36,873 bases of DNA from a virus. The stretch covers positions 1-36,873 of IMG/VR virus record IMGVR_UViG_3300000115_000043; one strand, given 5' to 3'. The notes under the pieces were generated by a model that worked only from the letters and a program-made list of their open reading frames with translations, had not been told where the DNA came from and did not search any database. Positions 5,522-13,871 of this stretch are shown one piece after another; positions within the stretch are counted from its first letter, which is position 1; each line of letters starts with the position of its first letter. The position numbers and the translations under genes were made by a program.

Positions 5522-6609
5522 TGGCAGCTCCTAAAGTAAAACAACAAATTATAGGTAGATCTCTAAGAAGTTTTAGATTAACAAAAACTCATAGAGCTAT
5601 GAATAGGTATTTAATTTATACAGACTCTGAAATAAATAACTATGGTCTACCAAGAGATCTTAACGATACAAGAAACTTTATTTACACACTCTCTGTTGCG
5701 TTAGAAGATGCACAAAGCGTTCTTCCTCTTCCTGTATTAGGAAAACTAAACAGATACAACTTGGCACTTGGTAGAGCTATTGGAGACTTCAACGCTCTTA
5801 AGAACACTATAGAAAAAAATACAGACAGATTTCAAGTAGCAGGTATAGGAGAAAGAGCTGTACGAAGAGCTGGTGGTAAAGTTGCAGGTAAGGTTATAGG
5901 TGTTATTCCAGCAGGAACTTCTTTTTTCGGAAATGTTGGATCTCGTTCTCTTAGGTCTGTTGTAGGAGCTAATGCAACGATTACTTTAGATAGAATGGTT
6001 AAAAAGTTGAGACCAGGAACTGTCTCTACTCGAATGATTGCTAATTTCGATAGAATGAACATGCAAGCTGAAAACAGAGCTGAGTATTTAGCAGAATATA
6101 TTTTTCAAAAAATAGGAGAAAAAACTCCTCGTGATAGTGATAGATTATTAAATTCTCTTGCCATGAGGAAAACAAGGTCTAATTCTAAAAAAGACACAGG
6201 AGATTATTACATTAAAATTGGTAATGTTAAACCTATGCCTGATCCTAATGTTCCTTATCCTTGGGTTGTAGAGTTTGGTATAAACAAAGGCTTCAATAAA
6301 GAAACAGGATTCATGGACGCACTTCTACCTATTCCTAGAAGATTCCAATTCTTAAGAAGCGTCACAGGCCCTAGACCTGAAGGAGATACTTACTTTGGTG
6401 GTTTTTATAATAACGATAATAGAGGTCCATTCGATAGGTCAAAGAAGAACACCAATAAAGGTGCTATGGTTAGAAGAGCGTTATACGAAATATACCATGA
6501 GGCACCAAAATACAACATGAGTGCAGCTCTTGGAGGAAAATTTAGGACTAATCCATTTAAAGATATTTATGAAAAGAATAATATGAATAATTGGGACATA
6601 CCTTTCTAA
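5521..6609 (+). CDS. HK97 gp10-like head-tail connector protein with long N-terminal extension
   Basis: The C-terminal half has the HK97 gp10/neck pattern. TPRDSDRLLNSL is the usual (R)TG.L..S element, then PYPWVVEFG (the YA..vEfGT element), and a final GAMVRRALYEI helix. Ordinary gp10 proteins are 110-150 residues, while this one has 362. The first 180 residues, basic and helical with a Gly/Ala-rich stretch (AGGKVAGKVIGVIPAG), are an extension I do not recognise. The gene sits between head closure and tail terminator genes, the expected place for this function. It overlaps both neighbours by one base. Confidence 0.7.
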   Translation: MAAPKVKQQIIGRSLRSFRLTKTHRAMNRYLIYTDSEINNYGLPRDLNDTRNFIYTLSVALEDAQSVLPLPVLGKLNRYNLALGRAIGDFNALKNTIEKNTDRFQVAGIGERAVRRAGGKVAGKVIGVIPAGTSFFGNVGSRSLRSVVGANATITLDRMVKKLRPGTVSTRMIANFDRMNMQAENRAEYLAEYIFQKIGEKTPRDSDRLLNSLAMRKTRSNSKKDTGDYYIKIGNVKPMPDPNVPYPWVVEFGINKGFNKETGFMDALLPIPRRFQFLRSVTGPRPEGDTYFGGFYNNDNRGPFDRSKKNTNKGAMVRRALYEIYHEAPKYNMSAALGGKFRTNPFKDIYEKNNMNNWDIPF

Positions 6610-7058
6610 TGTCAATTAATTTACCAGATTCAGAAGTACTGTTTAGAACTTGGGCTCTAGACCAAACTTTAATATCCGATATTGTTGGAACAGGAATAGC
6701 AACAAGGCTACCTTCAAATGCAACACTTCCTTTCGCTGTTATATTATTAAATTCAGCAACCGCAGAAAATGTAAATGGTGCACCTATTTGGTTAGCAAGT
6801 GTTGATGTAGATTGTTATGCAGGTAAATATGGATCTGATAACAATAAAGGAACCCCTGATTTCGCAAAAGCATTTGAATTAGCTAACGCCTTTGTTCGTT
6901 GTGCATTTGATTTTCCAGGTAAAAAATACTCAATAACAGGACAAGATGGAAGAGTACATGGGTTTAATCCAATACAAGGTCCATACAGGATAGATAATAC
7001 AGAGAACGATTTGGCACGCTATACTGTAAATGTAGGTATGTATTATGGAGAAGCGTAA
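6609..7058 (+). CDS. Tail terminator / tail completion protein, 149 aa
   Basis: Assigned mainly from position between the gp10-like gene and the major tail protein, and from a fold-like pattern of a helical start (SEVLFRTWALDQ) followed by strands (PFAVILLNSATAEN, ASVDVDCYAGK, ARYTVNVGMYYGE). This is typical of lambda gpU / HK97 gp10-region terminators, which cap the tail tube. The start at 6609 overlaps the previous stop (taATG) like most genes here. A TTG 18 bases upstream is possible but would add a longer overlap without a better ribosome-binding site. Confidence 0.65.
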   Translation: MSINLPDSEVLFRTWALDQTLISDIVGTGIATRLPSNATLPFAVILLNSATAENVNGAPIWLASVDVDCYAGKYGSDNNKGTPDFAKAFELANAFVRCAFDFPGKKYSITGQDGRVHGFNPIQGPYRIDNTENDLARYTVNVGMYYGEA

Positions 7059-7336
7059 TGAAAAAAATTAAGTTAAACCCTTACATAAGAGATTTTGACG
7101 CTATAAGAGATGAAAAACTCGATCTTATCATTGGAAAAGATTGGGTAGAAGTATCATCTGCTGATTGGAAAAGGATGAAAGAAGCTGGAACCAAACAAGG
7201 AGATACAATACTTCCTACTTTTATAGAAGAAGAAGAAGGTATGGGAGAAGTAAAAAACTTTATCAAAGATGATAAGGTTAAGATGGAAGAGCTTGAACTT
7301 GAGGATACCGACTTAGTAATAGAAGAAGAGGAATGA
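7058..7336 (+). CDS. Small acidic hypothetical protein, 92 aa
   Basis: Begins MKKIKLNPYIRDFDAIRDEKLDLIIGKDWVEVSSADWKRMK, then an acidic C-terminus ending in IEEEE. There are no cysteines and no membrane segment. Small acidic proteins at this position, between tail terminator and tail tube, are common in siphoviruses and usually uncharacterised. The ATG overlaps the previous stop by one base, and a 34-base gap follows before the major tail protein. Function unknown. Confidence 0.75.
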   Translation: MKKIKLNPYIRDFDAIRDEKLDLIIGKDWVEVSSADWKRMKEAGTKQGDTILPTFIEEEEGMGEVKNFIKDDKVKMEELELEDTDLVIEEEE

Positions 7337-7370
7337 CAAATTCCTCATAAGTTATAGGTAGGTATAAGTA

Positions 7371-7976
7371 ATGGCACAAAGTATTACAGAGGTTTTGCTC
7401 GGAACAGGTACTCTATATACTGCACTTGAATCAGATTTAAATGGAAGTAGCCCAAATGCTACTTTCCCTTCAAATCCTTCAGCAGGTCCAGACAGTTCGT
7501 ATTGGACAGATATAGGTTATTCTGAGGGTGGATTCTCATTAGAATATGACAAAACATTTGAAGATGTTATGGTCGCGGAAGAGATTGATCCGATTAAAAC
7601 AATCAAGACTGCACAAGAAGTAAGAGTTACAGGCGAACTTGCACAAGCTTCATTGTCTAACTTAAAGTTAGCAATGGCGGGTGGAACAGTTACTGCTGAT
7701 ACTCCTTCTTCAGGTTACAGCACATTAGTTCCCCCAACAACAGACTCATTCTTAGAGTATGGTCTTTTGTTAAGAGTTAACGCTCCAGGAACAGATGAAG
7801 CTGGAACAGGAAAAGTTAGGGACATTCATGTTCCTAGAGCAGTGAACATTGGGGCTTTCTCAATGGTTCATGCTAAAGCACCACAAAAGGTAACAATCAC
7901 AGTTGAATATAAAGTGTTGAAACCTAATAGTGATGCTCCATTTAGCAACATATTTAAAGTTATAGATACTGTTTAA
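7371..7976 (+). CDS. Major tail (tube) protein, 201 aa
   Basis: Predicted tail tube subunit. It lies directly before the tail assembly chaperones and tape measure, as in nearly all siphoviruses. The size is typical and the sequence alternates strands, with GYSEGGFSLEYDKTFEDV and QKVTITVEYKVLKPNSDAPFSNIFKVI near the end. The central segment with PIKTIKTAQEVRVTGELAQAS matches the general pattern of such proteins. A TAGGTAGG motif upstream may serve as ribosome-binding site. A short 5-bp hairpin after the stop (7968-7983) is too weak to call a terminator. Confidence 0.8.
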   Translation: MAQSITEVLLGTGTLYTALESDLNGSSPNATFPSNPSAGPDSSYWTDIGYSEGGFSLEYDKTFEDVMVAEEIDPIKTIKTAQEVRVTGELAQASLSNLKLAMAGGTVTADTPSSGYSTLVPPTTDSFLEYGLLLRVNAPGTDEAGTGKVRDIHVPRAVNIGAFSMVHAKAPQKVTITVEYKVLKPNSDAPFSNIFKVIDTV

Positions 7977-8001
7977 TTACAGTTTCTAAGATAGGAGAGT
8001 T

Positions 8002-8352
8002 ATGTCAGATTTTATGGATTTCGATAAGGCTTATGAAGAGCTGGTTGAAAAAAAGCTAGAGTTTAAGGTAGCTGGAAAGAAATATAGTATTCCTGGACAG
8101 CTACCAGCTAGTGTGGTTTTAGGTCAGCTTGCAATATTAAACGATGCAGGCGAGCCCGATCCAAAACAAATAGGTAAATTCTTAGAAGAGCTTCTCGGAG
8201 CAGAAATTCTACAGGATATGATGGAGAATAAAGTCTCTTGGAAACAATTGGAAGAGCTACTTAATTGGTTATTAGTTCAATACGCTGTTATCCCTGACCC
8301 AAATGCGGTTGGTGGAGAAGCAGACGATGAGGATCCTGATAGCCCAAAATAA
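8002..8352 (+). CDS. Tail assembly chaperone, short form (lambda gpG-like), 116 aa
   Basis: Zero-frame product of the tail chaperone locus. It is acidic, with LEFKVAGKKYSIPGQLPASVVLGQL near the start, a recurring pattern in chaperones that coat the tape measure during tail assembly. AGGAGAG precedes the ATG. The last codons are AGC CCA AAA TAA, so the stop falls directly after a CCCAAAA slippery heptamer. Termination gives this short form and slippage gives the long form listed next. The short form normally predominates in this class of loci (family knowledge). Confidence 0.85.
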   Translation: MSDFMDFDKAYEELVEKKLEFKVAGKKYSIPGQLPASVVLGQLAILNDAGEPDPKQIGKFLEELLGAEILQDMMENKVSWKQLEELLNWLLVQYAVIPDPNAVGGEADDEDPDSPK

Positions 8353-8624
8353 GTATCTCTACTAACGATGTCTTAGAAAGATTTTCGTCAGTAGAGTCAG
8401 ACTTCCATCGCTTCTACAAGATAGACCCATTGTCCATATCGTGGAGAAAATTCAAAGTATTACTTTTTTCTTTAGTTTCTCAAGAATCAGCTTTTTACGC
8501 ACCCTACCATGCAGAAATGTATGAAGAAATGAAAACGAGAAATGAAAAAGAATCCGATTTTACAAAAAACAAGCAAAAAACAAAAGTTTCTCTTGATGTC
8601 GCTATGAATGATTTAGGAGTATAG
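8002..8624 (+). CDS. Tail assembly chaperone, long form by -1 frameshift (lambda gpGT-like), about 207 aa
   Basis: A -1 slip at 8343-8349 moves translation into a frame that stays open to TAG at 8624 and adds 91 residues. The added part reads ISISTNDVLERFSSVESDFHRF..., then LSISWRKFKVLLFSLVSQES, the pattern of the T domain in siphovirus chaperones (DFhrfY.idPl..sWr.f..Ll). This frame has no credible start of its own: its first potential starts lie inside the conserved segment and lack a ribosome-binding site. The T domain is expected to recruit tail tube subunits while the G domain binds the tape measure. Confidence 0.85.
8343..8396 (+). promoter_or_regulatory. Programmed -1 frameshift signal: CCCAAAA plus stem-loop
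   Basis: CCCAAAA (8343-8349) is read C-CCA-AAA in the zero frame, a canonical X-XXY-YYZ slippery heptamer, with the TAA stop immediately after. Seven bases later a stem begins. CTCTACT (8357-8363) pairs with AGTAGAG (8390-8396). After one A-C mismatch, ACGA (8365-8368) pairs with TCGT (8385-8388), leaving a 16-base loop. The spacer length and 12-position stem are those expected of a frameshift-stimulating hairpin. A pseudoknot with downstream bases was not resolved by eye. Confidence 0.9.
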
Positions 8625-8627
8625 GCA

Positions 8628-11600
8628 ATGGCTGACTTTAGTATATTAGTTGCAGCGAAAGCTTCCTTAAAACAAGCTCAATCACAATTATCATCTTTTG
8701 GTGCTAACGCGTCCAAAACAATAACTAAATTTACTTCTGGATTATCCGCAGCAGTGGGTACTGCAGCAATGGGTACTTTAGCTGGTCTTGCTTTGGCAAT
8801 GGCTGGTGGTGCAGCAGCTGCAGTTAAATTCGAAAACGAATTTGCAAATGTAAAAAAGACTATGAACGATGTTCAAGATCCGCAGGTCTTTAAAAATATA
8901 TCAGATGACATTCTTCGTTTATCAACAGAGATACCAATTATGGCAGGGGAACTTGCAGGTATTGCAGCAGTTGGTGGACAGTTGGGAATTGGAGCAGATG
9001 ATATCTCTAGTTTCACAGAAGTTGTTGCTAAATTAGGTACAGCTACAAACATGTCTGCAGAACAAGCAGCAACCTCAATGGCAAGATTTCTTAATGTTAC
9101 CAATGAACAAACAGATGCTATTGGTAAATATGCAGCAGTACTCGTTGAATTAGGAAACAGTACAGCAGCAACAGAAGGAGAGATAATTCTTCTTGCACAA
9201 AACTTTGGTGCCACAGGTAGCATAGTTGGTTTGAGTACAGAAGAGATACTTGCTTTCTCAGCAGCAATGAGAGAGACAGGTCAGCAGTCTCAAGCAGGTG
9301 CTACAGCTCTAGGTAAATTATTTTTAAATCTCTCTGACGCAGCAAAACTTGGTGGCAGTGAAATGGCTCAGTTTGCAGAAACAGCAGGGATGGACATAAA
9401 TCAGTTTAGGAGATTAATAGAAACTGACATAGGAGAAGCAGCACAAATATTCTTAGGTGGTCTGAACTCCATGAATGAAGAGGGAAGATCAACAACTGCA
9501 ACATTAGAAGAATTAGGTTTAGGAACTATTCGTGTACAAAGAGCTTTACTTTCTTTAGCAAACAACGAAGAAGGTTTAACCGAAGCAAGAAAGAGAGCTA
9601 ATGAACAAGCTATAACTCAAAATGCTTTGAATGATGAAGCAGCACAAAAATTCGAAACTGCTTCTATGAAAATAACACAGATCAAATCTGCTCTTAATGC
9701 AGCTGCAATAACTTTTGGAGAAATATTTTTACCTGTTCTTAAAATAGTCCTAGATGCCTTGATTGGTTTCGTTGCAGTTCTTCAAGCTGTAGCTGAAATG
9801 TTTAGAGAAATGCCTGGGTTGTTAGCAGGTCTCGTAGCAATTCTTTCAGTATTGTCTGGAATGTTTATTAAAACAGGTGTAGCTACTTCAGGTTTTGCTG
9901 CAGCATTTTCTAAAGTCTTAGCTATAGGTCTCAGATTTATGGGAATAGCAGGTATCGTAGTGGGTGCATTTGCTCTAATTGGAAAAGCAGTAAAGAAATA
10001 TAGAGATGATATAAAAGATGCAGAAGAAGTTTCTTCTGCTGTAGATGGAATTATTAGCAAAATAAAAGTTGACTTAACAAAAGGTTTTGATGCAGAACCT
10101 ATAACAAAAGAAGAATGGACAGATTTCTTAGCTAACTTACCTGAAGCAACAAAAGAAGCAGTTGAACAAGGTGTCAAAAAAGGCATGCTTGGAGAAGAAG
10201 TGTTCAACGCAATAGTTAGTAGTGCTGATGGATTACCGAAAGCATTTAATGCAGCATTCGCTGATGTTGTTGATCTAGATGAAGGCTTTTTCGCTAGCGG
10301 AGACATGGACATTGGCGAAGTTACAAAAATGATTGAAATGATTAAAGACGCAGGATTAGAACAACAACTTGCTCCTGTTCTAAAAACTCTAGAGCAGTAT
10401 AAATCAGCTCTTAGTACTTCAACTAAAAAATCTAGAGAGCAAAGAGAAGAACTAATGGAAATCTTAAAAGTTCAGTTTTCAATATTCCAAGGTGTAGAGA
10501 ACGAAAAAGCAGCTCGTGATGAAATGATTTCAGGAGCGTTAAACAAGCATTTTGAACATGTAGGTAAAATAGATCGCAGAACTGTAAGTCTTCTTAAGAC
10601 AGAAGAAGGTAGATTAAAGCTAGCTAAAGAACTTGCTAATGGACCTAATGGTATCAAAGTATTTAAAGACATACTTGGAGATACTGTAGGAGTTGCAGAA
10701 GAGTTAAATGAAGAGTTCGAAGGGACAGAGACAAACTTAGATTCTTTGTTAAGAATATCTAATGACTTTAGAAATAAGATAGATAAACTATTTAACCCAA
10801 TCAAAGAACAATTTGAATTACAAAAAAATGAGAGAGACTTAGCTAAAGCACACAAAGAACATGCTGATTTACACAAAGAACAGAAAAAACTAACTGCAGA
10901 CGATCTCACTCTACAACAAGAATTACAAGACCTTGCTTCTGCCAATCTTGAAACTGAAGAAGAAAAATTAGAAATACAAGAATTAAATAACGAAGCTCTT
11001 GAAATAGAACAGAAGATAAGAGAAGGAAATGCTCTATCTGCTGATCAATTTTTAAAGAAAGAAAAACTCAAAAAAGAATTAGCTCAAGTTAATGCTGCTA
11101 TATCTCAAGGCTCTTTAGAGTTCCCTGAAAAGGAACGACAATTTATTCAAGATCAAATAGATGCTATTGACGAAAAAGCATTGACTCAAAAAGATGCTGA
11201 TGATAAGCGTAAAAAAGCTGGAGAGATAGCACAAACAGCTGAAGAGAGAAGACTACAAGCTATTAATGATATTGAGCAAGAAAGAATACAAATAGGGGAA
11301 AGACTAGCAGAAATCCCTGATGAAATATTAGACACACATCAAGACATTCACGAATTACAAAGAGATCTTGTTGGCAATCAACTTGATATGATACAGGCTC
11401 AATCAGATTACAACACTCTAAAACAAGATGAACTTAAGATGACTGCTGAATTACTCGGAATGAATATGGCTCAAATTGATGGTCTTATGACTTTAATGAA
11501 TCATGTGAGAGTAGAGTCAGGACCTATGGGTCAAGGTTATTTAGATAAGTTGCTAGGAAACCTACCTCAGCTTATGACTTTGTTAGGTTATGACACAGGT

Positions 11601-11945
11601 AATTCAATTACAGGTCCTCAAGCAGATAGTTTGTATAAAAGTTTTATGTCAATGGGTAGCAGTTATGCAAATATGAAACCTACTTTCAGACACATGGGTG
11701 GTAACTTCAAACCAGGACAAAACTATGTTGTCGGAGAATATGGTCCAGAAATGATGAAAGCTTTCCCAGGTGGTGGTGGTCAGATTACTCCTATGGATTC
11801 AAGTAGAGGAGACACTGTAAATAATGTTACACTTAATGTAACAGGTCTTCCTTCTGATCCAATCTCCGCAAGAAGGACAGCACAACTAATACAAAAAGAA
11901 TTAAATAAACTTAAAGGAGATGGAAGGTCAGGCGTTGTTAGGTAA
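8628..11945 (+). CDS. Tape measure protein, 1105 aa
   Basis: Sets tail length and is ejected with the DNA. Residues about 70-330 match the TP901-type core (FENEFANVKKTMNDV, PIMAGELAGIAAVGGQLG, TNMSAEQAATSMARFLNVT). Hydrophobic segments lie near residues 40-65 and 360-450 (LLAGLVAILSVLSGMFI, FMGIAGIVVGAFALIG). A long charged coiled coil follows at about 720-930. The C-terminus has the common FRHMGGNFKPGQNYVVGEYGPEMM element. No lysozyme or peptidase domain is evident. At about 0.15 nm per residue the tail would be close to 165 nm. The ATG follows the frameshifted chaperone stop by three bases, with AGGAG about 9 bases upstream. Confidence 0.95.
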   Translation: MADFSILVAAKASLKQAQSQLSSFGANASKTITKFTSGLSAAVGTAAMGTLAGLALAMAGGAAAAVKFENEFANVKKTMNDVQDPQVFKNISDDILRLSTEIPIMAGELAGIAAVGGQLGIGADDISSFTEVVAKLGTATNMSAEQAATSMARFLNVTNEQTDAIGKYAAVLVELGNSTAATEGEIILLAQNFGATGSIVGLSTEEILAFSAAMRETGQQSQAGATALGKLFLNLSDAAKLGGSEMAQFAETAGMDINQFRRLIETDIGEAAQIFLGGLNSMNEEGRSTTATLEELGLGTIRVQRALLSLANNEEGLTEARKRANEQAITQNALNDEAAQKFETASMKITQIKSALNAAAITFGEIFLPVLKIVLDALIGFVAVLQAVAEMFREMPGLLAGLVAILSVLSGMFIKTGVATSGFAAAFSKVLAIGLRFMGIAGIVVGAFALIGKAVKKYRDDIKDAEEVSSAVDGIISKIKVDLTKGFDAEPITKEEWTDFLANLPEATKEAVEQGVKKGMLGEEVFNAIVSSADGLPKAFNAAFADVVDLDEGFFASGDMDIGEVTKMIEMIKDAGLEQQLAPVLKTLEQYKSALSTSTKKSREQREELMEILKVQFSIFQGVENEKAARDEMISGALNKHFEHVGKIDRRTVSLLKTEEGRLKLAKELANGPNGIKVFKDILGDTVGVAEELNEEFEGTETNLDSLLRISNDFRNKIDKLFNPIKEQFELQKNERDLAKAHKEHADLHKEQKKLTADDLTLQQELQDLASANLETEEEKLEIQELNNEALEIEQKIREGNALSADQFLKKEKLKKELAQVNAAISQGSLEFPEKERQFIQDQIDAIDEKALTQKDADDKRKKAGEIAQTAEERRLQAINDIEQERIQIGERLAEIPDEILDTHQDIHELQRDLVGNQLDMIQAQSDYNTLKQDELKMTAELLGMNMAQIDGLMTLMNHVRVESGPMGQGYLDKLLGNLPQLMTLLGYDTGNSITGPQADSLYKSFMSMGSSYANMKPTFRHMGGNFKPGQNYVVGEYGPEMMKAFPGGGGQITPMDSSRGDTVNNVTLNVTGLPSDPISARRTAQLIQKELNKLKGDGRSGVVR

Positions 11946-12327
11946 AATAAAAGATAATCTAGGTTTGATAGCAACTGCTTTAGCTCTTATGGGAACAATA
12001 GGAACAGGTTTATCAACTGCTGGCGAAATAGTAAACACTCTTCAAGGCATAGATGAAAGAATGAACAATATAGAGTATGAATTTACTGCTCTCAAAGAAA
12101 GCACTTATGTTCAAGGCGATATAGCTGTACTGTTTGAAAAAGTTCAGAAACTAGAAATAGCTAATGATACTAACCAATATGTTCAAATCGAAAAATGGGA
12201 ATGGGACGATATCAAAATACAAATTACTCGTCTTGAAACACAACTTATAGACCAGGAACAAGACTTAAATGTAGTTAGAGAAATACAAACTAGATTAGCT
12301 TGGATAGAAGCGAACTGTTGTAGATAA
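11920..12327 (+). CDS. Membrane-anchored coiled-coil protein, possible holin-like, 135 aa
   Basis: One hydrophobic segment (residues about 13-33, GLIATALALMGTIGTGLSTAG) is followed by about 90 residues of charged heptad-like sequence. Two cysteines stand at the C-terminus (ANCCR). That architecture, one membrane helix plus a coiled coil, is seen in some phage holins and membrane-associated tail factors. The gene overlaps the tape measure by 26 bases. The ATG at 11920 has AAAGGAG directly adjacent, which is too close to work well, so the in-frame TTG at 11935 may be the true start. Its place among tail genes also allows a role in DNA entry. Confidence 0.65.
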   Translation: MEGQALLGKIKDNLGLIATALALMGTIGTGLSTAGEIVNTLQGIDERMNNIEYEFTALKESTYVQGDIAVLFEKVQKLEIANDTNQYVQIEKWEWDDIKIQITRLETQLIDQEQDLNVVREIQTRLAWIEANCCR

Positions 12328-12449
12328 TGATTGATAATAAACAAAAAGATATTCTAAAACCCTGCGAGTCAGAAAGAAAATGTGGTAATTATTTTTATAG
12401 TACTAAGTATAGGTACTGTGAACAGTGTAGAAGTAGGGAGATGTGCTAA
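12327..12449 (+). CDS. Tiny cysteine-rich protein, 40 aa
   Basis: The ATG overlaps the preceding stop (taATG) and its TAA overlaps the next ATG, so it is embedded in the operon by single-base junctions on both sides. Five cysteines lie in 40 residues: C13, C19, C31, C34 and C40. The pattern C-x5-C-x11-C-x2-C could hold one zinc ion. An aromatic basic stretch (YFYSTKYRYCEQCRSR) lies between them. It resembles a minimal zinc ribbon, but no family can be named. Confidence 0.65.
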   Translation: MIDNKQKDILKPCESERKCGNYFYSTKYRYCEQCRSREMC

Positions 12450-12607
12450 TGGGTTTTACTAAGAAACCACAAAACATGAGAAGCCTTAAAAGAGGTATTT
12501 TAGGGAGAATGAAACAAGGAGAAGATATAAACCTTATGCTTGCTCCATACCCAAGAGAGGTGCAAGTTGAAATTGTTACTTGGATAAAAAGGAAATTAGA
12601 TGGCTAA
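12449..12607 (+). CDS. Small basic hypothetical protein, 52 aa
   Basis: Begins MGFTKKPQNMRSLKRGILGRMKQGEDINLML and ends VTWIKRKLDG. It is basic and mainly helical. The start overlaps the stop of the tiny cysteine-rich gene by one base and its own end overlaps the Dit-like gene by eight bases. An AGTAGGGAG stretch just upstream may act as ribosome-binding site. Small basic proteins at this spot may assist tail-tip assembly, but nothing in the sequence proves it. Confidence 0.6.
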   Translation: MGFTKKPQNMRSLKRGILGRMKQGEDINLMLAPYPREVQVEIVTWIKRKLDG

Positions 12608-13871
12608 TACAATGACCATAGGGAGAATTACATTTACTTCTCCAAACAGTATCAGAGAAAGTTCTATACAAACAGGACAAAGAAATTCATTAGATCGAAG
12701 CTTTAGCTTTAATGGAACTTTGTGTGGTACAGGTTCAGGTCAAGCCTACATAGATAGTTCAAAAAAATTAAGAGACGAATTAATCTCAATGGGTAATTCG
12801 GACTTATTACTACCTATTACTTATGAGGGAGATACAACTATGGAAGGATTTGGTAAAGTTACTTCTATGGATGTATCTCCTGTAAAACTTGCAACAGGTT
12901 ATTTTTCTTATCAAATAGGATTCGAGATGAAAGGTAGACCATCTGAAATGATGTTTGAATCAAATATGTCAGGTGCTCTAATACAAAACTCACACTCCAT
13001 TACAACATCTAGTACAACTTATGCACCTTGGCATGCTGTACCTGTAAATACTTTTAATTATAAAAATGATTCAAGACCTGTGGGTGCTACAAGGTCAACA
13101 GAAAATGGAGACTTGTCTTTTTTCTATGATGCAGATTTAAGAACTTATTCTTCTAATTGGATAATAGATCCTGTAGATTACTACAAGGGTGCAGCTAAAG
13201 TAACTATAGATAGCACAGTAAAAACAGGATATTTAACAAGGAATTTACCAACAGGCGTAGAGCTTTCTAATGGCATAGTTAAAATTACTTCAGGAAGTAC
13301 AACAGATGAATCTAGATTTACACTATCTTTCTATGACAATGGTGCTTATACAAGCGATAGGGAAATTGCAATATCTTCAGGTAGTTCAGAAACAGAATGG
13401 AATGTGTGGCAAACAGTACAGATTTTAAGAAATGAACCACAAGAAGTTGTTGTTAGATTTACTTCTTATTCAGATGATACTTTTGGAGATGGAAGACTTA
13501 CAGTTGACCTAGGGTTGAAGAGAGGTGCTCATCATGTTTCTATGGTTATCTCAGAGGGGGGAACTTCAGACAGAACTGCAAATACAAGAAAAAATCTTAA
13601 GCTAATTACCGCAAATACTGTTGCAGATGATACAGGATATATGATAGAAAGTAGTACAGACTTATCAGGACAAAAATTTATGATTGGGAGTCCCCAGGGA
13701 TATACAGCAGATACAACTAATAGATTGATACATTTATCGAATTCTCAGTTTAAATGCTTTTTAGGTTATGTTTATAACTCTGCTTCCCCTGAGAACCATA
13801 ACACTGCAGATGCAGTAAGAGACCAATACCTAGAAAGTTTGTACGAAAATATTCGTTTAGTGAGGGCATAA
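12600..13871 (+). CDS. Distal tail (Dit-like) protein, 423 aa
   Basis: First large protein after the tape measure, the usual place for the distal tail protein that forms the hub between tube and tip. The N-terminal 120 residues (MTIGRITFTSPNSIRESSIQTGQRN..., then GFGKVTSMDVSPVKLATGYFSYQIGFEM) show the strand pattern of tail-tube-like hub domains. The remaining 300 residues are beta-rich, with a possible carbohydrate-binding jelly roll (GLKRGAHHVSMVISEGG, TGYMIESSTDLSGQKFMIGSPQG). Evolved Dit proteins with inserted binding modules are known in other siphoviruses. The assignment rests on position and pattern rather than a signature motif. Confidence 0.6.
   Translation: MANTMTIGRITFTSPNSIRESSIQTGQRNSLDRSFSFNGTLCGTGSGQAYIDSSKKLRDELISMGNSDLLLPITYEGDTTMEGFGKVTSMDVSPVKLATGYFSYQIGFEMKGRPSEMMFESNMSGALIQNSHSITTSSTTYAPWHAVPVNTFNYKNDSRPVGATRSTENGDLSFFYDADLRTYSSNWIIDPVDYYKGAAKVTIDSTVKTGYLTRNLPTGVELSNGIVKITSGSTTDESRFTLSFYDNGAYTSDREIAISSGSSETEWNVWQTVQILRNEPQEVVVRFTSYSDDTFGDGRLTVDLGLKRGAHHVSMVISEGGTSDRTANTRKNLKLITANTVADDTGYMIESSTDLSGQKFMIGSPQGYTADTTNRLIHLSNSQFKCFLGYVYNSASPENHNTADAVRDQYLESLYENIRLVRA

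Noticed and set aside
6591-6608. Longer start (TTG) for the tail terminator gene
   Set aside because: The ATG at 6609 makes the same one-base stop overlap as many neighbours; the longer form adds only six residues from the previous gene.
7968-7983. Terminator after the major tail protein
   Set aside because: ACTGT-TTAATT-ACAGT gives only five pairs and no U-run follows; the chaperone and tape measure genes must be co-transcribed.
8430-8624. Independent 64-residue gene starting at TTG or further in
   Set aside because: The frame is open back to the slippery site, the start lies inside the conserved T-domain pattern, and there is no ribosome-binding site. It is the frameshifted end of the chaperone.
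8873-10945. Three minus-strand open frames opposite the tape measure gene
   Set aside because: They are serine/alanine/leucine-rich antisense shadows of the codon bias of the tape measure gene, with no start signals.
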